A DNA stretch of 64,000 bases. Source: an uncultured Acetatifactor sp. (GTDB lineage Bacteria > Bacillota > Clostridia > Lachnospirales > Lachnospiraceae). The notes below the pieces were generated by a model, which was not told the DNA's origin, ran no database searches, and saw only the letters and a program-made list of their open reading frames with translations. The stretch covers positions 1-64,000 of the forward strand of contig CANQPH010000011.1 in assembly GCA_947625675.1 (NCBI GenBank). Reading direction: 5' to 3'. Position 1 is the stretch's first letter; each line of letters opens with the position of its first letter. A program made the position numbers and the translations under genes. Below, piece after piece: positions 17,698 through 26,209 of the stretch.

Positions 17698-19131
17698 TTA
17701 ATAGGCCTTCCCCCAGTAAACCATCTTCTTCGCAGGCTTGCCGCAGCAGACGCAGGTCTCCCCGATCCTCTCCTGGGCAAAAGGCATGCAGCGGCTGGTC
17801 ACGGAAAGCTTCTCTTTAATGACATCCTCGCAGGCCTGATCTCCGCACCACATGGCCTTTACGAAGCCGGTTTTCTCCGCAAAGATCCGCTCCAGCTCCT
17901 CCATGTTGGCCGCCGTATAGGTATGGGAATCCCTGTGGGCTCTGGCACGCTCCAGCATCTCTTTCTGCATGGTCTCCAGCACTTCACCCACTTTGCCTTC
18001 CAGCTCTTCCAGGGCCACCTCCAACTTCTCCCGGGTGTCCCGGCGGCAGATCACGCACTTGCCCGCCTCCAGATCCTTGGGGCCGATCTCTATGCGGATG
18101 GGGTAGCCTCTCATTTCCGCCTCGGAGAACTTCCAACCCGGGCTCTTGTCGGAATCATCCACCTTCACCCGGTAGTCCCCCTGCAGGCGATCCCGCAGCT
18201 CATAGGCTTTCTGCAGCACCCCTTCCTTTTTCTGCTGGATGGGAACGATGCAGACCTGGACGGGCGCCACCCTGGGAGGCAGCACCAGGCCCTCGTTGTC
18301 GCCGTGCACCATGATGATGGCGCCGATCAGGCGGGTGGTCATGCCCCAGGAAGTCTGATGCACGTATTTCAAAGTATTGTCCTTATCCGCAAACTGGATT
18401 CCGAAAGCTTTGGCGAAGCCGTCGCCGAAGTTGTGACTGGTGCCGGACTGCAGAGCCTTGCCGTCATGCATCAGCGCCTCTATGGTGTAGGTGGACACGG
18501 CCCCCGCAAACTTCTCCTTGTCGGTCTTCTGGCCCCGGATCACCGGGATGGCCAGCACTTCCTCGCAGAAATCCGCATACACGTTCAGCATCTGGATGGT
18601 CCGCTCCTGGGCCTCTTCCGCCGTGGCATGGGCGGTGTGCCCTTCCTGCCAGAGGAACTCCCTGGAACGCAGGAAAGGACGGGTCTCCTTTTCCCAGCGG
18701 ACCACGGAACACCACTGATTGTACACCTTGGGCAGGTCCCGGTAAGAATGAATGTCATTTTTATAAAAATCGCAAAACAGGGTCTCGGAAGTAGGCCTCA
18801 CGCAAAGCCTCTCCTGCAGGGGTGCCAGCCCGCCGTGGGTGACCCAGGCCACCTCCGGGGCGAACCCCTCCACATGATCCTTTTCCTTCTGCAGCAGGGA
18901 TTCCGGGATAAACATGGGAAGGTACACGTTCTCCACGCCCACTTTTTTAAACCGTTCATCCAGCTGCTTCTGGATCAGCTCCCAGATGGCATAGCCCGCA
19001 GGCTTGATGACCATGCAGCCCTTGACGCTGGTGTAGTCGATCAGCTCCGCCTTCAGGACCACGTCGGTATACCATTGGGCGAAGTCCGTTTCCATGGAGG
19101 TGATGGCCTCTACCATTTTCTTGTCTGCCAT
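17698..19131 (-). CDS. proS: Prolyl-tRNA synthetase, archaeal/short type
   Basis: 477 residues, the length of the ProS type without the editing insertion. Class II motifs are visible: PMFIPESLL with the proline-binding region, motif 2 around [13 protein letters not shown] and [25 protein letters not shown], and motif 3 near [14 protein letters not shown]. The C-terminal extension includes [10 protein letters not shown] and ends in WGKAY, as in this type. It charges tRNA-Pro. The upstream leader carries a terminator and a T-box-like remnant. Confidence 0.97.
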   Translation of the reverse strand: MADKKMVEAITSMETDFAQWYTDVVLKAELIDYTSVKGCMVIKPAGYAIWELIQKQLDERFKKVGVENVYLPMFIPESLLQKEKDHVEGFAPEVAWVTHGGLAPLQERLCVRPTSETLFCDFYKNDIHSYRDLPKVYNQWCSVVRWEKETRPFLRSREFLWQEGHTAHATAEEAQERTIQMLNVYADFCEEVLAIPVIRGQKTDKEKFAGAVSTYTIEALMHDGKALQSGTSHNFGDGFAKAFGIQFADKDNTLKYVHQTSWGMTTRLIGAIIMVHGDNEGLVLPPRVAPVQVCIVPIQQKKEGVLQKAYELRDRLQGDYRVKVDDSDKSPGWKFSEAEMRGYPIRIEIGPKDLEAGKCVICRRDTREKLEVALEELEGKVGEVLETMQKEMLERARAHRDSHTYTAANMEELERIFAEKTGFVKAMWCGDQACEDVIKEKLSVTSRCMPFAQERIGETCVCCGKPAKKMVYWGKAY

Positions 19132-19182
19132 AATGCGATCTCCTTTTCTAATGTATTTACGCTTCAGGTACTTTTATGCACG

Positions 19183-19234
19183 AAAAAGGCCTTCCGACCC
19201 AAAAAAGGGACCGAAGACCCGGCGGTATCGCCCT
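19183..19234 (-). promoter_or_regulatory. proS leader terminator with T-box-like antiterminator remnant
   Basis: On the minus strand AGGGCGATACCGCC is followed by CGGTCCCT, closely resembling the T-box antiterminator (AGGGTGGTACCGCG ... CGTCCCT), and then a stem (about 13 bp with two mismatches) and TTTTT. Only about 14 nt separate the likely transcription start from this block, so Stem I with the specifier codon is missing, and the TGGN bulge reads CGAT. Confidence 0.45.
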
Positions 19235-19254
19235 CATACAGGGATTGTAGAATG

Positions 19255-19284
19255 ATTCTAGTGCATATGGAGCCTGTTTGTCAA
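19255..19284 (-). promoter_or_regulatory. proS promoter
   Basis: TTGACA (19279-19284), an 18-bp spacer and TAGAAT (19255-19260) on the minus strand, just beyond the stop of the DeoR-type gene. Confidence 0.7.
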
Positions 19285-19314
19285 GAGATTTTTGCAAAAC
19301 CGTCTTTCAAGCCC

Positions 19315-20082
19315 TTATTCCTCGGGATACACGCACTCCACCCCGCCTTGCTGCAGGAAAGCCATCCACTTGTCGTCCGGCTTCCTGTCCGTGACCAGGA
19401 CGTCCACCGCCCCCACCTCGCAGAGTCTGGCAAAGGCGATTCGGTCAAACTTGGTGCTGTCCACGGCCAGAATGGTCTCCCTGGCGGACTGCATCATGAC
19501 CTGTTTGGCCTGGGAAAACATTTCGTTGCCGTCCGTGATCCCCTTGACGATATCGATGCCCTTGCAGGACAATATGGCCTTGTCCGCATTGAAGCTGCCA
19601 AAGCCCTCCGCCGTCCTGGGCCCCACCAGGGCCAGGTAACCTTCCTTGAGACTTCCGCCGGAGCAAATGATGTTCCAGTCCGACACGTCGGAAAGTTCGA
19701 TGATGATTTCGATGGAATTGGTGATGACCGTCAGATTCTCCTTGCTTTTGAGGGCCCTGGCGATGAACACCGCCGTGGAACTGGCGTCCAGTATGATATG
19801 ATCCCCGTCATGGACGAGATCCGCCACCAGCTCCGCAATCCTCTGCTTGCCGGTCACGTTGGCTTTTTTCCGCACGTTGAAGGGCATGTCGATGGTGGTG
19901 CTCTCGTTCAGCACCGCCCCGCCATAGCTCTTGGTGGCCAGGCCGTCCCTCTCCAGCTTCTCCAGGTCCCGGCGGATGGTCTCCTCAGACACACCGAAAC
20001 GGGCGCTCAGTTCACTGACCACCACCCGTTTTTCTTCCTGAAGCTTTTCCAATATCAGGTTTCGTCTCTCAAGAGCCAACAT
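19315..20082 (-). CDS. DeoR/GlpR-family transcriptional regulator
   Basis: 255 residues. The N-terminal DeoR winged helix (LERRNLILEKLQEEKRVVV, FGVSEETIRRDLEKLERDG) is followed by the sugar-phosphate-binding DeoRC domain (ADLVHDGDHIILDASST, VITNS, CKGID, DSTKFD). Family members repress sugar operons and release DNA on binding a phosphorylated intermediate. It sits at the distal end of the microcompartment operon, so regulation of that operon is a reasonable inference; the TGTGRTTTTT repeats at 29201-29242 and 35738-35790 are candidate sites. The start chosen avoids an upstream extension without an SD. Confidence 0.88.
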   Translation of the reverse strand: MLALERRNLILEKLQEEKRVVVSELSARFGVSEETIRRDLEKLERDGLATKSYGGAVLNESTTIDMPFNVRKKANVTGKQRIAELVADLVHDGDHIILDASSTAVFIARALKSKENLTVITNSIEIIIELSDVSDWNIICSGGSLKEGYLALVGPRTAEGFGSFNADKAILSCKGIDIVKGITDGNEMFSQAKQVMMQSARETILAVDSTKFDRIAFARLCEVGAVDVLVTDRKPDDKWMAFLQQGGVECVYPEE

Positions 20083-20238
20083 AAGCTTTCTCTCTTTCCT
20101 GTCATATATCATACGTAGGGTTACGAAGTACCACAGGCGGCCGAGAGCCGCCACAAGTTTCTTCCGCAGATTTTCCCGACATGGAAGCCAGAACCCATCA
20201 TAGGTTCCTGAATTCGCCGCAGCTGACCGCAGAGCCGC

Positions 20239-20787
20239 TTACAGGATCGCCTTGCAGATCTGGGCGTCCGGATGGGCGATCACCGTGCTGTCCAGGTACA
20301 TGCCCTTCGGCGCCACCGCAGCCTTGGCCCTCTCGATAGAAGCCTCCACCGCAGCCACTTCGCCGGTCAGGTAAAGGTAGGATTTGCCGCACATTCCCTT
20401 GGCGATTCGCAGTTCGATGAGATCCACGATGGCCGTCTTGGCCGCTTCATCCGCCGCCACGATGATGGAGGCCGCATCGAAGGTCTCCAGGACTCCCAGG
20501 GCGCTGACGTTTTCCACGTGGGTGGTGCCGTAAATAGCCGGAAAAATGCTTTCATGGGGGTTGCCCAGCACGAAGCTGTCAATGAATTGCTCCTCGTTGA
20601 TGGCCTGGGCCGCATCCACCGCACTTCTCACGGCGCTCAACTCCCCTGCGATCAGGGCGATGTATTTGCCGGGACAGACCACCTGGGCCTCCAGAAGCTC
20701 CACGGAAGCCGTCTTCACCATCCTGTCCGCCGCAGTGACTCCTGCGGAAACCGTCTTAAATTCAATCATTCCTATTGCTTTTGCCAT
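20239..20787 (-). CDS. Tandem-BMC trimeric shell protein, PduT-like
   Basis: 182 residues made of two BMC domains (about 3-88 and 95-182; second begins ALGVLETFDAASIIVAADEA). Each trimer forms a pseudohexameric tile of the microcompartment shell. Cysteine 38 lies in VVCPGKY, the position that holds a [4Fe-4S] cluster at the PduT trimer pore, so this tile probably passes electrons across the shell. It overlaps the PduS gene by 16 bp, which supports an electron-transfer pair. SD GGAGG. Confidence 0.92.
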   Translation of the reverse strand: MAKAIGMIEFKTVSAGVTAADRMVKTASVELLEAQVVCPGKYIALIAGELSAVRSAVDAAQAINEEQFIDSFVLGNPHESIFPAIYGTTHVENVSALGVLETFDAASIIVAADEAAKTAIVDLIELRIAKGMCGKSYLYLTGEVAAVEASIERAKAAVAPKGMYLDSTVIAHPDAQICKAIL

Positions 20788-22136
20788 ATGTCAGAACCTC
20801 CGCCGCTTTTCGCCGCCGTAATCTCCACATATTTGTCCGTCACTTCCGTCACGGTGCCGCAGATGGAGGCATGCACCGGGACGCTTAAGCCCGCCGCCGC
20901 TTCTGCGATCACCTGTCCCCGGACGACGCTGTCGCCTTTTTTCACGGCGCAGACCGCCGGAGCCCCGATGTGTTGGGAAAGCAGTTCCCTTACCCTGGGA
21001 ACGGATCTCACCTGATTATCCAGAGGGGCCTCCGTCTCATACTTGGTCAGGCCCAGCCTGGCCTCCAGACGGTTTTCCGGCACCTTGCGGTATTCCCTGG
21101 ACTCCTTTACGGGAGCAGGAACCACTCCCTTGGGAGCCTTGATGCCAGCCTTGCGCAAGCCCTCCTTGCAGTCGGCGATAAGGCTTCTGGGGGAAAGTCC
21201 CTGGGGGCAGGAAAACATCTCGCAGAGCCCGCAGCTGCTGCAGAAAAACAGATTCAAGAAGGCGTCCAGGTCCCCGTAATCATGGTTGCTCATGGCCCGC
21301 ATGAAACGATGGGGCTCGATGGGGTGCCCCAGGTTGTGCCTGGGACAAAGATCCGTGCAGGTCTCGCACTGACAACAGGAGGACGCCGCACGCTTCATGC
21401 CGATGGAGGCAGGCATCCTCTTCCGCTGGATAATGACGTGATCCTCCGGAAGCACCAGCACGGCGTTGGTAGTCTTGGTCACCGGATCCGCCGAGCTGCC
21501 GATATGGCCCATCATGGGGCCGCCCACCAGGTAGACCTGCTCCGGGATCGTCTCCCCTCCGGCCATAGCCACCACTTCTTCCAGGGAAGTTCCCAGGGGA
21601 ACCCGCACCGTCACCGGACGATGCACCTCTCCCACCACGGATACCACCTTGTCCAGAACCGGCTGGGAGTTTTCCAGCGCCTGATAGATATTGTAAACGG
21701 TTTCCACGTTGAAAACGGCCACTCCCGCCTCGATGGGAAGCCCTCCCGGGGAAATCACCCGGCCCGTGGCCTCATAGATCAGCACCACCTCGTCTCCCAT
21801 GGGATAAGCCCCGGGAAGAAGCTGGATCCTGACCTTTGGATAGGCGGGAACCCATTGCTGCAGGGCTGCGACGGTACTCCTGTATTTTTCCTTGACTCCG
21901 ATGACGGCCTCCTCCGCCTCCAGCGTGTCCGCAATCATGGCGAAGGTCCTGACGATCTCTTGCGCATGATCCCGCAAAAGCTGCCTGTGCAGACGAAGCA
22001 GAGGCTCGCATTCCGCACAATTCAAGAGAATCGTGTTGGCCCGTTTATCTATTTTCATATAAGTCGGGAAGCCCGCCCCGCCCGCTCCGACGACGCCCGC
22101 TTCCCTGACGATTCCGCTCAATTCTTCCGCTGTCAT
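20772..22136 (-). CDS. PduS-type flavin/iron-sulfur electron transfer protein (RnfC-like)
   Basis: 454 residues. N-terminal RnfC/Complex I 51-kDa-like fold with the glycine-rich GVVGAGGAGFPTYMK, a SLBB-like region, two 4Fe-4S motifs (CCQCETCTDLCP, then CSSCGLCEMFSCPQG) and a C-terminal barrel-sandwich domain. PduS is known as a cobalamin reductase in B12-dependent compartments. Here the dehydratase is a glycyl radical enzyme, so the role is more likely NADH or electron balance through the PduT-like tile. Confidence 0.9.
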   Translation of the reverse strand: MTAEELSGIVREAGVVGAGGAGFPTYMKIDKRANTILLNCAECEPLLRLHRQLLRDHAQEIVRTFAMIADTLEAEEAVIGVKEKYRSTVAALQQWVPAYPKVRIQLLPGAYPMGDEVVLIYEATGRVISPGGLPIEAGVAVFNVETVYNIYQALENSQPVLDKVVSVVGEVHRPVTVRVPLGTSLEEVVAMAGGETIPEQVYLVGGPMMGHIGSSADPVTKTTNAVLVLPEDHVIIQRKRMPASIGMKRAASSCCQCETCTDLCPRHNLGHPIEPHRFMRAMSNHDYGDLDAFLNLFFCSSCGLCEMFSCPQGLSPRSLIADCKEGLRKAGIKAPKGVVPAPVKESREYRKVPENRLEARLGLTKYETEAPLDNQVRSVPRVRELLSQHIGAPAVCAVKKGDSVVRGQVIAEAAAGLSVPVHASICGTVTEVTDKYVEITAAKSGGGSDIWQKQ

Positions 22137-22151
22137 CTTTATATCCCTGCC

Positions 22152-22418
22152 TTATTCCAGACCCGAAGGATCATCAATGATACCCACGATGGCCGCATCC
22201 ACCGGGGACTGATCCATGCCGCAGCCGATCCTGGCCGCACTTCCGCAGGCCACCAGCACATACTCTCCGATTCCAGCCCCGATGGGATCGATGGCGACAA
22301 AAGAGCCCGCCTCTCCCTTCATGCTGGAAACCGGTTCTACGATCATGAACTTGTTGCCGATCAGATTCTCACACTTGCGGGTGGACACAATGCTGCCTAC
22401 TACTTTTCCCACTAACAT
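22152..22418 (-). CDS. EutN/CcmL-type pentameric shell vertex protein (BMC-P)
   Basis: 88 residues. MLVGKVVGSIVSTRKCENLIG at the start, FVAIDPIGAGIGEYVLVACGSAAR in the middle and PVDAAIVGIID near the end are the standard EutN/CcmL features. Five copies cap each vertex of the shell. The ATG at 22418 has SD GAAGGAAG; longer readings run into the repeat-filled gap upstream. Confidence 0.95.
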   Translation of the reverse strand: MLVGKVVGSIVSTRKCENLIGNKFMIVEPVSSMKGEAGSFVAIDPIGAGIGEYVLVACGSAARIGCGMDQSPVDAAIVGIIDDPSGLE

Positions 22419-22446
22419 ATCCGATACTTCCTTCTTTGTCCCTGTT

Positions 22447-22552
22447 CGATCTCCGGTTACGTTTGTTCTCCGGTTCCCCTTGATCTCCACTTCTGTTTGA
22501 TCTCTGGTTCCGCTGATCTCTGCTTCCCTTCGATCTCCGGTCCCGTTGGATA
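22447..22552 (-). repeat. 17-18-bp tandem repeats between PduL and the vertex protein
   Basis: About six degenerate copies of GATCTCCGGTTCCGTT fill the 141-bp gap. No ORF with a ribosome-binding site is visible in it. Confidence 0.65.
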
Positions 22553-22559
22553 TGGGTTT

Positions 22560-23204
22560 CTATTTTATGATGGTTACCGTGTCGCCCGTGGCGATCCCGC
22601 TGGCGTTGGCCTCGTCCGTGTCGATGTGCATCTCCAGCGTAAAGGAAGGATCCACCCGGATCTTCACCTGGTTGAACACCGTGCCCCTTTCGTTGTCCGC
22701 CTTTACGGAAACGATGTCTCCGTCATGGACTCCGGCTTCTCTGGCCTCTTCCGGCGACATATGAATGTGACGCATGGCCACGATACAGCCTTCCTTCAGA
22801 TAAAGGGCTCCCTTGGGGCCCACAATGGCGATGGGGGCGCTCCCGGCGATGTTGCCGGATTCCCGCACCGGCACCTTGATGCCCAGCTTGATAGCGTCCG
22901 TGGCGGAAACCTCCACCTGGGAAGCCTTCCTCACCGGTCCCAGCACCCGCACGTTCTCAATGGCCCGCAGCTTGATCCCCACCAGCGTCACCATTTCGTT
23001 GGAAGCGAACTGGCCGCCCATCAGATCTTTCTTTTTCGTCAAATGATAGCCTTCTCCGAAAAGGGCCTCCACGTGCTCCTGGGTCAGATGCACGTGCCTG
23101 GCGGACACTCCCACCGGCACCACGTAGCCGCTCCCTCTTTCATTTTGTTTTTCCATGGCAGCGATGACTGCCTTCGTGATAAATTCGATGTCTCTGCTTT
23201 CCAT
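22560..23204 (-). CDS. pduL: Phosphate propanoyltransferase
   Basis: 214 residues with the two PduL beta-barrel repeats. VPVGVSARHVHLTQEHVEAL and CIVAMRHIHMSPEEA carry the zinc-binding histidines. It converts propionyl-CoA and phosphate to propionyl phosphate and recycles CoA inside the compartment. The N-terminal helix (SRDIEFITKAVIAAM) may serve as a shell-targeting peptide. No propionate or acetate kinase gene lies in the window. Confidence 0.95.
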   Translation of the reverse strand: MESRDIEFITKAVIAAMEKQNERGSGYVVPVGVSARHVHLTQEHVEALFGEGYHLTKKKDLMGGQFASNEMVTLVGIKLRAIENVRVLGPVRKASQVEVSATDAIKLGIKVPVRESGNIAGSAPIAIVGPKGALYLKEGCIVAMRHIHMSPEEAREAGVHDGDIVSVKADNERGTVFNQVKIRVDPSFTLEMHIDTDEANASGIATGDTVTIIK

Positions 23205-23391
23205 TCCGTCACCCGTTTCCTTGTCTGTCTCCGCACTTTACCGGCCCTGACAGGGAAGGGCCGCCCCAACGGGCGTCCCTTTCTTCAAGACCCGGTGACC
23301 GCAGTCCCGGCACTCCTCATGCTCCTGCGCCCTGCTTCCGGCCGCCTTGCTCCAGAATTCCTAGTTTCCGGCCGCTTTGTTCCCGGATGTC

Positions 23392-23847
23392 TCACTCTTT
23401 GATATGGGGCAGAATCATTTCCACGTCGTTGTGGGGCCTGGGGATGACGTGGGTTGCGATCAGCTCGCCCAGCTTGCCGGCTGCGGCGGCTCCGCTTTCC
23501 ACGGACGACTTCACGGCGCCTACATCTCCGCGCACCATGACGGTCACCAGCCCGGAACCGATCTTCTCCGTGCCGATGAGGGTGACGTTAGCGGACTTGC
23601 ACATGGCATCCGCCGCCTCGATCGCCGCTACCAGTCCTCTGGTTTCCACCATTCCTAATGCTTCCTGTGACATTCTTTTTTCCTCCTTCTTTACAGCGCT
23701 TTCCTCTGTAATATGCTCACTTTGATCAGTTGCTTTATGATCGGCCGACGCCTTACGGGCTTCCGTACCGTCTGCCGACGCTTTCGCTGCGCGAACCCGG
23801 TTCGCCGCAGTTACCGCCTTTTTGGGAGTTGACTTTCTCTCCGCCAT
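23392..23847 (-). CDS. BMC-H shell protein with charged N-terminal extension
   Basis: 151 residues: a 58-residue Lys/Ala/Glu-rich tail and then a standard BMC domain ([37 protein letters not shown]). Two in-frame starts each have a strong SD: AGGAGGAG before 23847 and AAGGAGG before the ATG at 23673. Both a long and a 93-residue short form may be made, as PduB and PduB' are. The BMC part is nearly the same as the protein at 24274-24549, so the two are recent duplicates. Confidence 0.9.
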   Translation of the reverse strand: MAERKSTPKKAVTAANRVRAAKASADGTEARKASADHKATDQSEHITEESAVKKEEKRMSQEALGMVETRGLVAAIEAADAMCKSANVTLIGTEKIGSGLVTVMVRGDVGAVKSSVESGAAAAGKLGELIATHVIPRPHNDVEMILPHIKE

Positions 23848-23872
23848 TCGGATCTCCTCCTATCTGGATTGC

Positions 23873-24190
23873 CTATTGCTGCGCATCCCGGCACAGTTCC
23901 TCCACGTTTCTGAACCGGCTGGCGCTCAAGAGCGCCAGTCTCACAATTTCAGGATGAGGATTGGCAATGACGCCATGGGCCACGGGCTTCTTGATGGCCT
24001 GGGCGCAGGCCGTCTCCACCGCCTGCCTCACTGCGGCCACCTCCCCCTGGACCACCAGGGTGACCAGGCGTCCGCCCAGCTTCCGCTCCCAGGTGACCAG
24101 CTCCACTTCTGCAGTTTTGCACATGATATCCAGGGCGTCCATTGCTGCCACCACGCCGGATATTTCAATAAAGCCATAGGATTTTCCCAT
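23873..24190 (-). CDS. BMC-H shell protein
   Basis: 105 residues. A BMC domain (YGFIEISGVVAAMDALDIM, LVTLVVQGEVAAVRQAVE) with a C-terminal extension of about 20 residues rich in Arg and Glu. Hexamers of this class tile the shell facets. The ATG at 24190 is favoured by GAAGAGG 8 nt upstream; a GTG one codon earlier is possible. Confidence 0.92.
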   Translation of the reverse strand: MGKSYGFIEISGVVAAMDALDIMCKTAEVELVTWERKLGGRLVTLVVQGEVAAVRQAVETACAQAIKKPVAHGVIANPHPEIVRLALLSASRFRNVEELCRDAQQ

Positions 24191-24273
24191 CACGACGTCC
24201 TCTTCTTCCCTGCGGTCCTGAATTCCTTTTTTGCCGGTGGCCCGAAATATCGGCTTCCACCCCGTTCAATCTC

Positions 24274-24549
24274 TCAGATCGTGGGAAGGATCTTCTCCAC
24301 ATCCGCATGGGGCCTGGGAATGACGTGCACCGCCACCAGTTCGCCCAGCTTGCCGACCGCTGCGGAACCGCTTTCCACGGCCGCCTTCACAGCGCCCACG
24401 TCGCCTCTCACCATGACGGTCACCAGTCCGGAACCGATCTTCTCCGTGCCGATGAGAGTGACCTCAGCCGCCTTGGTCATTGCGTCCGCCGCCTCGATCG
24501 CAGCGGTGAGTCCTCTGGTTTCCACCATTCCTAATGCTTCCTTTGCCAT
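24274..24549 (-). CDS. Major BMC-H shell protein
   Basis: 91 residues, the minimal BMC-H size. Contains [31 protein letters not shown] and [11 protein letters not shown]. It is a close paralogue of the short form of 23392-23673 and is the best candidate for the main facet hexamer. SD GGAGG lies 8 nt from the ATG. Confidence 0.95.
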   Translation of the reverse strand: MAKEALGMVETRGLTAAIEAADAMTKAAEVTLIGTEKIGSGLVTVMVRGDVGAVKAAVESGSAAVGKLGELVAVHVIPRPHADVEKILPTI

Positions 24550-24566
24550 TGTAACATCCTCCTTGT

Positions 24567-24881
24567 TCACTGTTTATCAAATCCGCTTATTTTTAACATT
24601 TTACAGGTATCCTCGGTAGGGTTCGCAATGATGTGATGCTGCACGATACCGGATACGCTCTTTGCCATTTCCATGGCGGCTTCCATGGCCGCCTCCACGT
24701 CAGCCACGCCTCCCCGAAACTTAATGGTCACCAGCAGCGGTACGGGAAGGGAATCCGCATTGGCAGGCTTGTTTTTATCAAAATTTTCCAGGGTCACGCT
24801 GGCCGCCTTGCACCCGGCGTCCGCCGCCATGAAGGCACATACCAGCCCGTACACCTCCAGGATTCCTACTGCTTGATTCAC
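24567..24881 (-). CDS. BMC-H-type shell protein, divergent
   Basis: 104 residues. [21 protein letters not shown] starts a BMC domain; an insertion [12 protein letters not shown] lies near residue 40 before [19 protein letters not shown]. The insertion would change the pore face. The GTG at 24881 is chosen because GGAAGGAG lies 5 nt upstream; an ATG five codons earlier has no SD. It overlaps nothing and follows the alcohol dehydrogenase by 18 bp. Confidence 0.85.
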   Translation of the reverse strand: MNQAVGILEVYGLVCAFMAADAGCKAASVTLENFDKNKPANADSLPVPLLVTIKFRGGVADVEAAMEAAMEMAKSVSGIVQHHIIANPTEDTCKMLKISGFDKQ

Positions 24882-24899
24882 TGCGGCTCCTTCCATCCG

Positions 24900-26150
24900 T
24901 TACTTGTTGATGATGGCGATCTTCAGTCCCTGCATGGCCAGATTGGTCTTGTGACCCTCGTTGATCTGGTCCAGAGGGAAGGTGTGGGTGATCAGCTTCT
25001 CGATGGGAAGTCCGATCTGCTTGGCGCTCTTCAGGAAATCAAAAGTGGTGGCATAATCCCTCAGGGTGTATACCCAACTGCCCACGACGGTGATTTCCTT
25101 GGAGCAGATATCGAAGTGGGGATTGATGGTGGCATCCCCGCCGTTGATGAAGAAGCCCAGCTCGCACAAGCCGCCGCCGTTGCGGATGAACTTGTAGATG
25201 TTGGCGTGGGCCACCGGAGAGCCGGTGCACTGGAAGGCGAAATCTGCGAGATACCCGCCGAAAGCATCCTTCACGCCCCCTGCCAGGGCTTCGATCCCTT
25301 TATAATCCTTGAAGTTCACCGTGCCGCTGGCTCCCAGCTGCCTGGCGAAGTCCAGTCTCTTCTGTTCCCCGTCCACGGCGATGATGTTCTGGATTCCCAT
25401 GGTGCGCAGGATGGCGATACAGATCAGGCCGATGGGGCCGCAGCCCTGCACCACCACTCTGGAATTGAACCGCAGGATGCCGGTGCTCTTGGCCCGTTCC
25501 ACCGCATGGATGAGCACCGCACAGGGCTCGATCAAAATCCGGGAATACAGATCCAGGTCGCTTACATTGAACACGGTGGAGCCGCCCCTGATAAAGATGT
25601 AATCGGAAAACCAGCCATTCAGATGAATGTCATCGTCCGGCAGGAGTCCGTATACGTCGGCGCCGCCCACGTTCTGCTTGTTCAGGTCGAACATGGTGAT
25701 GTCCGGGTTGTCCTTGAAGATCATGCAGGTGACCACCTTGTCGCCGATATGTAAATCCTTCCCGGCGCTGTCCTTCTTCACGTTTTTGCCCATCTTCACG
25801 ATCTCGCCGGTGCCTTCATGTCCCAAAGCCACCGGGATCAGGCCGAAGGGATCTCTCTTGAATTCATGGGCGTCGGTGCCGCAGATGCCGCAGCCCTCCA
25901 CCTTCACCAGCATGTCATCGTCTCCCACCTCCGGGATGGGGAACTCCTTGATGTCGAAATGCTCCAAAGCCGTCAGCATGGCCACTCTGGCCGTCTTGGG
26001 AATCTGCTTCCCCGCTGCGCCAGAAGCCCCTGCGCCGCCTGCAAAAGCCCCGGTTCCGGAAGTCCCTGCACCGGAGGTCTGGCCCTTGCTTTCCATGCTC
26101 AGGATGACCTGCTTCACAATTTCTTCTACATTCACATTGCTCAGATCCAT
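24900..26150 (-). CDS. Zinc-type alcohol dehydrogenase with encapsulation peptide
   Basis: 416 residues. An amphipathic helix (VNVEEIVKQVILSM) and a Gly/Ala linker (about 20-45) precede an MDR-family dehydrogenase: catalytic zinc ligands in GCGICGTDAHEF and GHEGTGE, and the NAD-binding QGCGPIGLICIAIL. The four-cysteine structural zinc loop is absent. In this pathway it most likely reduces propionaldehyde to propanol or lactaldehyde to propanediol to recycle NADH. The N-terminal helix should direct it into the shell. Confidence 0.9.
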   Translation of the reverse strand: MDLSNVNVEEIVKQVILSMESKGQTSGAGTSGTGAFAGGAGASGAAGKQIPKTARVAMLTALEHFDIKEFPIPEVGDDDMLVKVEGCGICGTDAHEFKRDPFGLIPVALGHEGTGEIVKMGKNVKKDSAGKDLHIGDKVVTCMIFKDNPDITMFDLNKQNVGGADVYGLLPDDDIHLNGWFSDYIFIRGGSTVFNVSDLDLYSRILIEPCAVLIHAVERAKSTGILRFNSRVVVQGCGPIGLICIAILRTMGIQNIIAVDGEQKRLDFARQLGASGTVNFKDYKGIEALAGGVKDAFGGYLADFAFQCTGSPVAHANIYKFIRNGGGLCELGFFINGGDATINPHFDICSKEITVVGSWVYTLRDYATTFDFLKSAKQIGLPIEKLITHTFPLDQINEGHKTNLAMQGLKIAIINK

Positions 26151-26209
26151 TGCGCTTCTATCCTTTCTATAAATATATCACATGCCGCATCCGTTGAACA
26201 ACACATTTT

